Shown here piece by piece: positions 49,176 through 57,970 of a stretch of 64,000 nt of DNA. Positions within the stretch are counted from its first letter, which is position 1. Every line of letters begins with the position of its first letter. A program made the translations under genes and the position numbers. Source of the DNA: SVTX01 sp045538195 (GTDB taxonomy: Bacteria; Bacillota; Clostridia; Oscillospirales; CAG-272); assembly GCA_045538195.1 (NCBI GenBank), contig JAZSRA010000085.1:34260-98259 (forward strand), read 5' to 3'. Under the pieces are notes generated by a model, which did no database searches, was not told the DNA's origin, and was given only the letters and a program-made list of their open reading frames with translations.

Positions 49176-50252
49176 TCAATCAAAATATCCAAGCTTGTAG
49201 AGAAGCTCTGCGATGAGGACCGCGCCGCCCGCAGCACCGCGGAGAGTGTTGTGGGAGAGACCTACGAACTTGTAGTCATAGATCACGTCCTCGCGCAGAC
49301 GTCCCGCAGTTACGCCCATGCCGCCGTAGATATCACGGTCGAGCTTTGCCTGAGGACGGTTGTCTTCCTCAAAATAGGTAATGAACTGCTCGGGAGCGTG
49401 GGGCAGACCAAGCTCCTGGGGAAGTCCCTTAAAGTTCTTCCAGTCCTCAAGAATCTGTTCCTTGGTGGGCTTGTTCTCGAATTTTACGAATACTGCCGCG
49501 GTGTGACCGTCGGTAACGGGAACTCGAATGCACTGGGTAGTGATAACGGTATCGGTCGCTTTTACGATCTCGCCGTTCTCAACCTTACCCCAAACGCGCA
49601 GAGGCTCCTGCTCGCTCTTTTCTTCCTCGCCGCCGATGTAGGGAATGATGTTGTCGATCATCTCGGGCCACTCGTTAAAGGTCTTGCCCGCGCCGGATAT
49701 AGCCTGATATGTAGTAGCGACGACCTCCTTGATTCCGTACTTGCGGAGGGGGGTCAGCTCGGGAACGTACGCCTGAATAGAGCAGTTGGGCTTAACTGCG
49801 ATAAATCCGCGCTTAGTGCCAAGTCTCTTTCTCTGTGCCGCGATGACTTCAAGATGCTCGGGGTTGATCTCGGGAATGACCATAGGAACGTCGGGAGTCC
49901 AGCGGTGAGCCGAGTTGTTGGAAACAACGGGAAGCTCTGCCTTGGCATACGCGTATTCAAGCTCCTTGATCTCGTCCTTCTTCATATTTACCGCGCAGAA
50001 AACGAAGGAGCAGAGAGACTTGACAGTCTCAATGTCGTCACTGTCGATAATAACCATCTTCTTATATTTTTCGGGCAGGGGAGTGGAGAGCTTCCAACGT
50101 CCGTCGAGAGCTTCCTCGTAGGTTTTGCCCGCGCTTCTTGCACTAGCAACGAGAGCGGTGACTTCAAAATAGGGGTGGTTTTCAAGTAGGGTCAAAAATC
50201 TTTGACCGACCATACCCGTGGCGCCAACGACGCCGACCTTCATCTTTTCCAT
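49176..50252 (-). CDS. asd: Aspartate-semialdehyde dehydrogenase (archaeal/fungal type)
   Basis: 358 aa. NADP-binding VGATGMVGQRF, active-site Cys in VKPNCSIQAY, substrate Glu/Arg region TQCIRVPVTDGH, and GGMGVTAGRLRED near the end. The KPNCSIQ form and length mark the archaeal-type branch, also found in Clostridia. It reduces aspartyl phosphate to aspartate semialdehyde for lysine/diaminopimelate, threonine and methionine. ATG 50252 with GAGG; own promoter, monocistronic here. Confidence 0.92.
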   Translation of the reverse strand: MEKMKVGVVGATGMVGQRFLTLLENHPYFEVTALVASARSAGKTYEEALDGRWKLSTPLPEKYKKMVIIDSDDIETVKSLCSFVFCAVNMKKDEIKELEYAYAKAELPVVSNNSAHRWTPDVPMVIPEINPEHLEVIAAQRKRLGTKRGFIAVKPNCSIQAYVPELTPLRKYGIKEVVATTYQAISGAGKTFNEWPEMIDNIIPYIGGEEEKSEQEPLRVWGKVENGEIVKATDTVITTQCIRVPVTDGHTAAVFVKFENKPTKEQILEDWKNFKGLPQELGLPHAPEQFITYFEEDNRPQAKLDRDIYGGMGVTAGRLREDVIYDYKFVGLSHNTLRGAAGGAVLIAELLYKLGYFD

Positions 50253-50319
50253 AATAAATACCTCGCGTAAAAAGTCATTAAAACGCTTTTGCGATTTAAC
50301 GAGCTAAAATAATAGATTA

Positions 50320-50348
50320 ATTATAGCATATTTTTATCTGCATTTCAA
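50320..50348 (-). promoter_or_regulatory. asd promoter
   Basis: Minus strand: TTGAAA (50343-50348), 17-bp spacer, TATAAT (50320-50325). Confidence 0.75.
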
Positions 50349-50593
50349 TAGAAATTTTCGATTTTTTAAAATGCACTTTATATAAAATTATGCTGAATAT
50401 AATAGTTTTGTTTGTGATTTTTGCGAAAACAAAAAGCCTTATTTGTTACTGTATTGGAAATAATTGCTTTATGACAATTCGTCAATTTTTGTCTTTGGTT
50501 CTGAAAACGGAATTTTTGGACTATTGATATTTAAACTCAAAATTTCAAATCGCGCAATTTTGCCAAAATCGGAAAAATATTTTCAAAAACCTA

Positions 50594-50622
50594 TTGACAA
50601 ACGCCCAAATAGGGTGTATAAT
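50594..50622 (+). promoter_or_regulatory. recA promoter
   Basis: TTGACA (50594-50599), 17-bp spacer, TATAAT (50617-50622). Bases 50581-50602 are identical to the LexA-like repressor promoter region 23306-23327. No Bacillus-type CGAAC-N4-GTTCG box is evident. Confidence 0.85.
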
Positions 50623-50638
50623 AAGCACGTAATCACCC

Positions 50639-50664
50639 AAAAAGGGGATTTCGCGCCCCTTTTT
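50639..50664 (+). terminator. Terminator-like hairpin in the recA leader
   Basis: AAAAAGGGG/CCCCTTTTT, loop of 8 nt, 17 bp after the -10 box. If formed it would stop most transcripts, so recA may be attenuated. Confidence 0.5.
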
Positions 50665-50732
50665 AGTTCAAAGCCGTTTAAAATAACAAAGCGGCTACAA
50701 TTTAAACCAATTTTATTGAAGTTTTTGGAATT

Positions 50733-50783
50733 CTTAAAACCTTTTGCAAAAGGTTTTAAGCGGGGTATGGGGTGGAACCCCAT
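50733..50783 (+). repeat. Palindromic pair just before recA
   Basis: A perfect 28-nt palindrome (CTTAAAACCTTTTG and complement, 50733-50760), then ATGGGG-TGGAA-CCCCAT (50767-50783). It resembles the dispersed palindromes elsewhere in the window and may be inserted between the recA promoter and its gene. Confidence 0.55.
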
Positions 50784-50805
50784 ATAACTCGGAAAGGAGA
50801 TTATT

Positions 50806-51918
50806 ATGGCAGCAACGAAAAAGGCATTAGCTAAGGTCACCGAGATACAGGACAAGGAAGACAAGAAAAAAGCGTTAAGTACCGCTATGGCGCAGATCGA
50901 GCGCGAGTTTGGCGCGGGCGCTATTATGAAGCTTGGCGAGAATACCCATATGGAGGTGCAGGCGGTCTCTACGGGATCTCTCTCTCTTGACATGGCGCTT
51001 GGCATCGGCGGTGTTCCTAGAGGTCGTATCATCGAGATCTTTGGCCCCGAGTCCTCGGGTAAAACTACCGTTGCGCTCCACATAATCGCAGAGGTGCAGA
51101 AGCTCGGCGGAGAAGCGGCGTTTATCGACGCGGAACACGCTCTTGACCCCGTTTACGCAAAGGCTCTTGGCGTTGATATTGCGAATCTGCTTGTTTCTCA
51201 GCCCGATTGCGGCGAGGACGCGCTTTCGATCACCGAGTCGCTCGTTCGCTCGGGTGCTATTGACGTCGTTGTCGTTGACTCGGTTGCGGCTCTCGTTCCC
51301 AAGACCGAAATAGACGGAGATATGGGTCAGTCCAGTGTGGGTGTTCAGGCTCGCCTTATGTCACAGGCTATGAGAAAGCTTGCGGCGGTTATCTCCAAGA
51401 GCAACTGTATCGTAATCTTTATTAACCAGCTCCGCGAAAAGGTGGGCGTTATCTACGGTAACCCCGAGACCACCACGGGTGGCCGCGCACTCAAATTCTA
51501 CGCGTCTGTAAGAATTGATATCAGAAAGACCGAGCAGCTTAAAAACGGAACCGACATTTACGGTAACAGAGTTAAGTGTAAGATAGTTAAAAACAAGGTC
51601 GCTCCCCCATTCCGCGTAGCGGAGTTTGATATTCTTTACGGCAAGGGAATTTCTCGCATGGGCGAGATCCTCGACTTTGCTATTATGATGGATATTATCA
51701 AGAAGAGCGGCTCGTGGTTCTCTTATGACGGAAATAGATTGGCTCAGGGTAAGGATAACGTCAAGAGACTGCTTGAAGATAATCCCGAGTTTGCCGCAGA
51801 GATCGAGGCGAAGGTAAGAGAGATGAGTATGGGCGGCTCGGTCCTCAACGAGGAGGACTTTGAGCTTGACGGCGACGATGACGATTTCGACATCCGCACC
51901 ATAGAGGACGATGAGTAA
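50806..51918 (+). CDS. recA: RecA recombinase
   Basis: 370 aa. Walker A GPESSGKTT, Walker B VVVVDSVAAL, loop L1 EIDGDMGQSSVG, loop L2 NQLREKVGVIYGNPETTTGG, and the acidic C-terminal tail DGDDDDFD. It catalyses strand exchange and promotes LexA-type self-cleavage, including of the LexA-like repressor in the mobile element. AAAGGAG upstream. The stop overlaps recX by 8 bp. Confidence 0.97.
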   Translation: MAATKKALAKVTEIQDKEDKKKALSTAMAQIEREFGAGAIMKLGENTHMEVQAVSTGSLSLDMALGIGGVPRGRIIEIFGPESSGKTTVALHIIAEVQKLGGEAAFIDAEHALDPVYAKALGVDIANLLVSQPDCGEDALSITESLVRSGAIDVVVVDSVAALVPKTEIDGDMGQSSVGVQARLMSQAMRKLAAVISKSNCIVIFINQLREKVGVIYGNPETTTGGRALKFYASVRIDIRKTEQLKNGTDIYGNRVKCKIVKNKVAPPFRVAEFDILYGKGISRMGEILDFAIMMDIIKKSGSWFSYDGNRLAQGKDNVKRLLEDNPEFAAEIEAKVREMSMGGSVLNEEDFELDGDDDDFDIRTIEDDE

Positions 51919-52630
51919 TAAGGTCGGCTTTGGCAGAGACGCAAAGGAGTTTTTGGCGAAGCTGGAACGCGGTGATGACACGCGCCCCTTGGACGAGACC
52001 GGTGTGAGAATAACCTCAATTTCTGCCTCGGGTGGAGAAAAGGTTACGGTAAGAGTTGTCATTTCAAATCCGTCAGGCAGGGAAGAAGCAGAATTTACCG
52101 TTATGAATAACCACGCCAAGGAGCTGGGACTTGCTGTTGGAATGATAGACGAGGAATTACTCCCTGAGCTTGAATATTTTGCCGACGTCGCGCGTGCGTA
52201 CATCTCGGCTTGCTCGTCCTTTGCGTTTACCCCCTCGTCTTATGCGTCGCTGAAAATTAAGCTTGTTCAAAAGGGATTTTCCCGTGACGTATGCGACGAT
52301 GCCATTGAATGTCTGAGGCTTCGCGGATTTGTCAAGGAGGATGAGATTGCCATGAGACGAGCGCAGATACTGGTTGAAAAGCGCTGGGGAAGGCAGAGAG
52401 TGTTGTTGAAGCTCCGTGAGGAGGGCTTTTCGGATGAGGCGCTTGAAAGCGCTTTGGAGTTTCTTGATAGCGTGGATTTCACCCTTGTCTGTGCAGAGCT
52501 TATACAGAAAAAGTACGGAGACATTCCATCGGACAAAAGCGAGTTTGATCGAATGTATGCCTCCCTTGCGAGAATGGGATATTCGGGATCTGAGATCCGT
52601 GCTGCGGTGCGGTCGCTTTCGCAGGAATAA
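51911..52630 (+). CDS. recX: RecA regulator RecX
   Basis: 239 aa. Repeated three-helix units of RecX are visible (SYASLKIKLVQKGFS..AIECLRLRGFVKEDE; GRQRVLLKLREEGFSDEALESAL; FDRMYASLARMGYSGSEIRAAVRSL). An extra N-terminal beta-rich segment of about 75 aa precedes them, as in Clostridial RecX. It modulates RecA filaments. Translationally coupled to recA by the 8-bp overlap. Confidence 0.9.
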   Translation: MSNKVGFGRDAKEFLAKLERGDDTRPLDETGVRITSISASGGEKVTVRVVISNPSGREEAEFTVMNNHAKELGLAVGMIDEELLPELEYFADVARAYISACSSFAFTPSSYASLKIKLVQKGFSRDVCDDAIECLRLRGFVKEDEIAMRRAQILVEKRWGRQRVLLKLREEGFSDEALESALEFLDSVDFTLVCAELIQKKYGDIPSDKSEFDRMYASLARMGYSGSEIRAAVRSLSQE

Positions 52631-52649
52631 TTCTGTTAATTAAAATAAT

Positions 52650-52691
52650 AAAAGCCTTCCGATAGGACGTGAACCTGTGCGGAAGGCTTTT
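52650..52691. terminator. recX terminator
   Basis: 12-bp stem AAAAGCCTTCCG/CGGAAGGCTTTT with an upper AGG/CCT pair-set; T-rich on both strands. Confidence 0.8.
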
Positions 52692-52722
52692 GAGTATTAC
52701 ATTTTTTAAAGGGACATTCGGT

Positions 52723-52781
52723 CACCCATCGGATTGCTATAGGCAGCCGTTGAGCTACGTAAGGCAAGTCCGGCATCGGTG
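52723..52781. ncRNA. Candidate structured RNA between recX and the DAHP synthase gene
   Basis: CACC-AT-CGGA-TGC pairs in register with GGCA-TCCG-AT-GGTG across internal loops, capped by a smaller GCC/GGC hairpin. On the minus strand it would be followed by the hairpin at 52650-52691 and a U-rich run. No known family recognised, and the promoter is unclear. The remaining AT-rich sequence to 52950 shows nothing else. Confidence 0.35.
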
Positions 52782-52951
52782 GATACTATTTACAAAAATC
52801 AAGAAGGCTGTTTGTAAATTTCGTTAATTCAATTATGAACGCAGAAAATATTTAAACTAATTAAAAAAACGCACTCACTTTAACAATTAGTTAATATATT
52901 GGTGCTAAAATGTTTTATTATAATTTTTAGAAATGCTTTAACGGAGAAAAT

Positions 52952-53974
52952 ATGGAATTTGTCAGAAAATTACCTCTGCCCATAGAGATAAGAGAAAAAT
53001 ATCCCTTGAGTGCCGAATGGACGGCAAAGAAAAAAGATTTTGACGCAGATGTCGCACGCGTTTTCAATGGTGAGTCTGAGAAAAAGCTGCTTATAATCGG
53101 TCCTTGCTCGGCAGACAATGAGGACTCGGTGATGGATTACGTCACCCGTCTTGCTCGCGTTAGCGAAAAGGTGTCGGATAAAATAATTATCATACCCAGA
53201 GTATACACCAATAAGCCCAGAACTACGGGCGACGGATATAAGGGTATGCTTCATCAGCCCGACCCTAACAAGGGTTCCGATATGCTGGCGGGAATCATCG
53301 CGATCAGACATCTGCACAAGAGGGTCATCGAGGAGACGGGAATGTTTACCGCCGACGAGATGCTTTATCCCGAAAATTATCAGTATCTCTACGACCTGCT
53401 GTCATATATTGCTATCGGAGCGCGTTCAGTGGAGAATCAGCAGCACAGATTGGTATCAAGCGGAATCGAAGTTCCCGTAGGAATGAAAAACCCCACGGGT
53501 GGCGATATTTCGGTAATGATGAATTCAATAACTGCGGCGCAGCACGCACACACCTTCCTTTTCAGAGGATGGGAGGTCAGGTCAAGCGGAAATCCTCTTG
53601 CTCACGCGATCCTGCGCGGATACGTAAACAAGCACGGTGAGTCTCTGCCTAACTATCACTATGAGGATATCGAGCATCTCTGCACCGAGTACGCAAAGAG
53701 AGAGCTTCAAAACCCCGCGCTTATAGTTGACTGCAACCACGCAAATTCTGGCAAAAAGTATAAGGAGCAGGTGAGGATCGCCAAGGAGGTGCTTCACTCC
53801 TGCGCTCTCAACTCGGATATAGCAAATATATTCAAAGGCTTTATGATCGAGAGCTATATCGAGGAGGGTTGTCAGAAGATCGGCGAAGGAATCTATGGAA
53901 AGTCAATAACCGACCCCTGTCTCGGTTGGGAGGATACCGAGAAATTTATATACTACATGGCTGAGAAGCTCTGA
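52952..53974 (+). CDS. aroF: 3-deoxy-7-phosphoheptulonate synthase, type I (AroF/G/H class)
   Basis: 340 aa. IGPCSADNEDSVMDYV (metal/PEP site), PRVYTNKPRTTGDGYKGM, GARSVENQQHR, PVGMKNPTGGD, VDCNHANSGK, and FKGFMIESYIEEGCQ are conserved in type I-alpha DAHP synthases. It condenses PEP and erythrose-4-phosphate as the first step of aromatic amino-acid synthesis. No extra regulatory domain. GGAG upstream; the next gene (PlsC) starts 30 bp later. Confidence 0.93.
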   Translation: MEFVRKLPLPIEIREKYPLSAEWTAKKKDFDADVARVFNGESEKKLLIIGPCSADNEDSVMDYVTRLARVSEKVSDKIIIIPRVYTNKPRTTGDGYKGMLHQPDPNKGSDMLAGIIAIRHLHKRVIEETGMFTADEMLYPENYQYLYDLLSYIAIGARSVENQQHRLVSSGIEVPVGMKNPTGGDISVMMNSITAAQHAHTFLFRGWEVRSSGNPLAHAILRGYVNKHGESLPNYHYEDIEHLCTEYAKRELQNPALIVDCNHANSGKKYKEQVRIAKEVLHSCALNSDIANIFKGFMIESYIEEGCQKIGEGIYGKSITDPCLGWEDTEKFIYYMAEKL

Positions 53975-54004
53975 TTTAAATAAAATTTTGGATAAGAGGA
54001 TCGA

Positions 54005-54724
54005 ATGTTACGCTTTTGCTTCGTGATATTAGTTAACTTTTTTAATATAATATACTACGTACCCAAAATGGCGCATTATGGCAGACACCTCGAGAAATAT
54101 TCCGAGGAGGAGTGTTACGCACTTGCGAGAAAGCTTATTTCAAAGGTTCAGAGAGCGGCTCGCGTCAAGACCGAACATTACGGCGTTGAAAACATTCCTT
54201 CAGGCAACGGAGGGTACATAATGTTTTCAAACCATCAAGGGAAATACGACGCTTTGGGTATCCTTGCAGGACACGATCGCCCCTGCACGCTTCTGATGGA
54301 CAAAAAACGCTCCAAACTGCCTATTGCCGATCAGTTTATCTCGCTTTTGCGCGCTCAAAGAATTGACAAGGAGAGCTTGCGTCAACAGATAACAGTGTTA
54401 AAGACGATCGCGAAAGAGGTCACAGAGGGCAGAGTTTATCTGATTTTTCCCGAGGGCGGATACGAAAAGGATCAAGGAAATCGAACCGCGGAGTTCAAGC
54501 AGGGTTGCTTTTTGTGCGCGATACACGCAAAATGTCCCATAGTTCCCGTGGTTATAGTGGATTCTTATAAGGTATTTGGTAAAAATTCTTTGAAAAAAGC
54601 AACTACAAAGGTTATATATCTGCCGCCCGTTCCTTATGAAAAATACTGTAATATGAGGGTTCCCGAAATATCCGATATGATCAAGGGTATAATTGACGCC
54701 GAGCTTGAAAAATGGGCGGCGTGA
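54005..54724 (+). CDS. 1-acyl-sn-glycerol-3-phosphate acyltransferase family (PlsC)
   Basis: 239 aa. A hydrophobic N-terminal helix, the catalytic NHQGKYD (His-x4-Asp), RIDKES with a conserved Arg region, and FPEGGYEK (motif III) place it in the PlsC/LPAT superfamily. It probably acylates lysophosphatidic acid at the membrane. AAGAGGATCG lies just upstream of ATG 54005. Confidence 0.88.
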   Translation: MLRFCFVILVNFFNIIYYVPKMAHYGRHLEKYSEEECYALARKLISKVQRAARVKTEHYGVENIPSGNGGYIMFSNHQGKYDALGILAGHDRPCTLLMDKKRSKLPIADQFISLLRAQRIDKESLRQQITVLKTIAKEVTEGRVYLIFPEGGYEKDQGNRTAEFKQGCFLCAIHAKCPIVPVVIVDSYKVFGKNSLKKATTKVIYLPPVPYEKYCNMRVPEISDMIKGIIDAELEKWAA

Positions 54725-54726
54725 AG

Positions 54727-54770
54727 AAAGGCTTATATCAACGTTTAACGCTGTTGATATAAGCCTTTTT
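54727..54770 (+). terminator. Terminator after plsC-like gene
   Basis: 16-bp perfect stem AAAGGCTTATATCAAC/GTTGATATAAGCCTTT with T5. Confidence 0.9.
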
Positions 54771-54809
54771 GCAGGGAATTTGCATTGTTTAGTTTTATGC
54801 CGCTTTTAC

Positions 54810-54845
54810 AAAACGTCTTCGGCTCAAACGAACCGAAGACGTTTT
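54810..54845 (-). terminator. Terminator of the small membrane protein gene
   Basis: 13-bp perfect stem AAAACGTCTTCGG/CCGAAGACGTTTT, a few bases past the stop at 54853. Confidence 0.8.
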
Positions 54846-54852
54846 AAGAAAA

Positions 54853-55089
54853 TTATTCTTCAAACTCAACATCAACCTCGTCTACGTTTGCGACTGTGTC
54901 AAATCCGTCGTCGTAAGCGTGATGGGGTTTTTCGATCTTAGAATCTCTTACCTTTTTGATGATAAATATTGCGGCAATAACAGCAGCCTCTACTACCGCT
55001 ACGGTAATTGCGGTGATGGCGATGACCTTGCCGTAATTAGGCTTTTCGTGAACAACTACGGGTTCGGATGTGTTGAAAACTTCAAACAT
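54853..55089 (-). CDS. Small single-span membrane protein, 78 aa
   Basis: AAGGAGG upstream of ATG 55089 and a consensus promoter at 55137-55165 support it as a real gene. A hydrophobic helix (about 22-45) is flanked by Lys, followed by an acidic C-terminal tail (DEVDVEFEE). No family recognised. Confidence 0.75.
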   Translation of the reverse strand: MFEVFNTSEPVVVHEKPNYGKVIAITAITVAVVEAAVIAAIFIIKKVRDSKIEKPHHAYDDGFDTVANVDEVDVEFEE

Positions 55090-55136
55090 GGTTTTATCCT
55101 CCTTGATATATGTAATGTTGACGATTTACTACGTAT

Positions 55137-55165
55137 ATTATACCATTTGATCGTTTCTATGTCAA
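55137..55165 (-). promoter_or_regulatory. Promoter of the small membrane protein gene
   Basis: Minus strand: TTGACA (55160-55165), 17-bp spacer, TATAAT (55137-55142). Confidence 0.85.
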
Positions 55166-55318
55166 GATAATTTTAAATATGTTAACTGTAGGTTTTTTGA
55201 ATTTAATTTGAATTTTTAGCGTTGCGGTTATTTTTTTTAGTTTTTGTCAAAAAACTCTTTCCAAAAACAAAAAAATCTGCTATACTATAATATAGTATAT
55301 TTATAAAGGGGAAAAGAT

Positions 55319-56116
55319 GTGACTGCAGAGCAAATTCGCGAGAGATTAAAGGCGAGCGGCATAGAAAATTACTGCTTGGAGACCCAAATACTGATAGAGG
55401 AGATCTGCGGAGATTATTTCGAGGACAGAGAATATTCTTCCGATGCTCTTGCTTTAGCTGTAGAAAAGCGTTGTGCGCGATATCCCTTGCAGTATATTAT
55501 CGGCAAGTGGTGGCTTGCGAGATGCGAGTTCTTCGTTGACGAGAGCTGTCTCGTTCCGAGACCCGATACCGAAACTGTGGTTGAGCTTGCCGCCAAGCTT
55601 CTGCCTGCGGGAGCGGCATTTGCCGACCTTTGCACGGGAAGCGGTTGTATTTCGATATCCGTGCTTGATCTGCGTCCCGATACAAGAGCAGACGCCTACG
55701 AGCTTTACCCCGACACTCTTAAAATGGCGAAGAAAAACGCCGTCCACAATAAGGTCGCGGAGCGATTTACACCAATTTTGGGTGACGTTTTGCAGGGCGA
55801 CCTTCTGAGAGACAGAAAATACGCCGCTATAATCTCTAACCCCCCTTATATTAGAACAGACGTGATAGAAACTCTTGAAAAGGAAGCCAAGGCCGAACCT
55901 CGCGCGGCGCTTGACGGAGGACAGGACGGTCTGATATTTTATCGCATGATCGTCAAAAACTTTGCCAAAAATCTTGATGACAGTGGCTTTTTCCTCTTTG
56001 AAATTGGCTTTGACCAAGCCGACGAGCTGCGAAGGATCGCGGAAGAAAACGGATTTGATTGCGAGATCTACAAGGATCTTGGCGGTCGTGATCGCGCGGC
56101 TCTGTTGCGTAAGTGA
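55319..56116 (+). CDS. prmC: Peptide chain release factor N5-glutamine methyltransferase
   Basis: 265 aa with GTG start 55319 (AAAGGGG upstream; the ATG two bases earlier runs straight into a stop). The N-terminal helical domain with PLQYIIGKWW, then a Rossmann methyltransferase: FADLCTGSGCISISV (SAM site) and catalytic SNPPYI. It methylates the GGQ glutamine of RF1/RF2. In many Firmicutes it follows prfA, which is not present here. Confidence 0.92.
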   Translation: MTAEQIRERLKASGIENYCLETQILIEEICGDYFEDREYSSDALALAVEKRCARYPLQYIIGKWWLARCEFFVDESCLVPRPDTETVVELAAKLLPAGAAFADLCTGSGCISISVLDLRPDTRADAYELYPDTLKMAKKNAVHNKVAERFTPILGDVLQGDLLRDRKYAAIISNPPYIRTDVIETLEKEAKAEPRAALDGGQDGLIFYRMIVKNFAKNLDDSGFFLFEIGFDQADELRRIAEENGFDCEIYKDLGGRDRAALLRK

Positions 56117-56170
56117 CGGAAGGTGCATATAATTTTAGAGAATGATTAATTGCAATTTAGCGATCATTAG

Positions 56171-56816
56171 ATGTTCATTTCTTTCCACCAGCGAAAATGA
56201 AACCTGCCGACAATCGCTTAGCGATTGATCGGCTCGCAAATGCAAGCATTTGCTGAACCAAAGAAACGCGATTTATTGTTCATTGTATTGTTCATTTCTT
56301 TTCTTCGGCGAAAAGAAACGAACCAAAGAAACGCCGCACGGGGGCAGGAGAGGGTCTTACGAATAAAAAAGCAGCAAGCCGCATTTTTATTCGTCACGAC
56401 ATCCCCTCCCCCGTGACCCCAACCCCATTGGTTGATATAGGAAAGTACGGCTTACAACCATATAAAACTTTTTGCCTCAAATAGGCTTTCCCTTCGGGAA
56501 AGGTCGCTTCCGCGACAAAGCAAAAAATTACAATAAGATCACGGCTACAAATCAAAATTATAAGAAGGATTTCACTTCTTTAAAATCAATAAACCCATTT
56601 CGTCGGCTATGCCGACAGGAGAGAGGGGTACATAGGGGAGAGAGGATGTCGCAGGGCGAGGAAAAGCGGCATGTTCGCTTTTTCTCGAACAAGACCCTCT
56701 TTACCCTATGCGGCGTTCTTTTGGTTCGTTTTCTGTCGCTGGTGACAGAAAATGAACAATAAATGCGTTTCTTTGGTTCGTTTTCTTCCGCCGTAGGAAG
56801 AAAATGAACACAAATA
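56171..56816. repeat. Compound intergenic repeat region
   Basis: About 650 bp without a credible gene. The ends 56289-56334 and 56765-56810 are imperfect 46-bp inverted copies, both including AACGAACCAAAGAAACGC; a third inverted copy lies at about 56711-56760 and a partial one near 56178-56265. Nested inside is another inverted pair (GAATAAAAA/TTTTTATTC with flanking G/C-rich arms, about 56340-56415). It looks like stacked MITE-type insertions. Confidence 0.65.
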
Positions 56817-56875
56817 AAACTCACAGATAAATCAAAATTTCAATTACAAAAACACAATTTAAATTGGAGAACTAT

Positions 56876-57910
56876 ATGAACATAGCAGTATTAGCGGGCG
56901 GATATTCCCCCGAGAGAGACGTATCACTGACGTCAGGCTCACTTATTGCCAACGCCTTGATCGGAGAGGGGCATAACGTCTGTCTTGCCGACGTTTATCT
57001 TGGTATCAGAGACGAGGATCTGAACGAAAAAACTCCCTTTAACCGTGAGATTAAGCCTGTATACAAAGTAGATCACACCGTTCCCGATCTTGCCGCGCTC
57101 AAGGAAAAGAGCGGTAACGGAGAGGCGCTTATAGGTCGCGGAATAATAGAGCTGTGCCGTGCCGCAGACGTTGTGTTTTTGGCACTTCACGGAGCTATGG
57201 GAGAGAACGGTCAGCTTCAGGCGACACTTGATAATTACGGCATAAAATACACGGGTTCGGGATACGTTGGCAGCCTCCTTGCCATGGACAAGGATATTTC
57301 TAAGAAGATGTTCGTGGGCGCGGGTGTCAGAACCCCCGAATGGCTCTATTTTTCGGCGAAGGACGGCAATATCGCTCTTATCGAAGAAAAGATCGGCTAT
57401 CCTTGTGTTGTAAAGCCTTGCTCCTGCGGATCCAGCGTTGGTATTTCTATCGTAGACAACAGAGAGGGGCTTGAAAAGGCTCTCTGCGAGGCTGAAAAGT
57501 ATGAGGACAATATCCTTGTTGAGAAAAAGATTGAGGGCAGAGAGCTGACCGTCGGTATGCTTGACGGCGAGGTCCTTCCCGCAATCGAGATCATTCCCAC
57601 AGAGGGATTTTATGACTACCAAAACAAGTATCAAGCGGGCAAGACGATCGAGCTTTGTCCCGCGCCGATCTCGGATGAGATCAAAAACGCGCTCATAGAG
57701 CAGACCAAGCTTGCTTTCTCGGCGCTTAGGCTCTCGGGATATTCAAGATTTGACTACATAGTTGACGAGAACGGCGATCCTTGGTGTCTTGAAGCTAACA
57801 CTCTCCCCGGAATGACCCCCACAAGCCTTCTGCCCCAGATGGCGGCGGCGAACGGAATGAGCTACGGAGAGCTTTGCTCAAAGATCGTAGAGCTTGCGAT
57901 GAAAAAATAA
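56876..57910 (+). CDS. ddl: D-alanine--D-alanine ligase
   Basis: 344 aa from ATG 56876 (TTGGAG 6 nt upstream; the in-frame TTG at 56864 is that RBS). ATP-grasp enzyme: LAGGYSPERDVSLTSG (N-terminal), ALHGAMGENGQLQ, VVKPCSCGSSVGISIV, EKKIEGRELTVGML, RFDYIVDENGDPWCLEANTLPGMT. It makes D-Ala-D-Ala for peptidoglycan. The substrate-loop residue cannot be used to call D-Ala versus D-Lac or D-Ser here. Monocistronic, followed by a strong terminator. Confidence 0.93.
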   Translation: MNIAVLAGGYSPERDVSLTSGSLIANALIGEGHNVCLADVYLGIRDEDLNEKTPFNREIKPVYKVDHTVPDLAALKEKSGNGEALIGRGIIELCRAADVVFLALHGAMGENGQLQATLDNYGIKYTGSGYVGSLLAMDKDISKKMFVGAGVRTPEWLYFSAKDGNIALIEEKIGYPCVVKPCSCGSSVGISIVDNREGLEKALCEAEKYEDNILVEKKIEGRELTVGMLDGEVLPAIEIIPTEGFYDYQNKYQAGKTIELCPAPISDEIKNALIEQTKLAFSALRLSGYSRFDYIVDENGDPWCLEANTLPGMTPTSLLPQMAAANGMSYGELCSKIVELAMKK

Positions 57911-57920
57911 GATTTTATAC

Positions 57921-57970
57921 AAAACAAGCGGTTGCTTAAACCTTTAGGTTATAAGCAACCGCTTGTTTTA
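57921..57970. terminator. Bidirectional terminator
   Basis: 18-bp stem AAAACAAGCGGTTGCTTA/TAAGCAACCGCTTGTTTT between ddl and the convergent regulator; its 3' edge reaches the regulator's stop codon. Confidence 0.9.

Noticed and set aside
49101..50189. 362-aa frame antisense to asd
   Set aside because: Shadow of a well-conserved gene; begins inside a palindrome.
56225..56762. 63-aa and 96-aa frames between prmC and ddl
   Set aside because: They are contained in inverted-repeat DNA with no RBS or recognisable protein.
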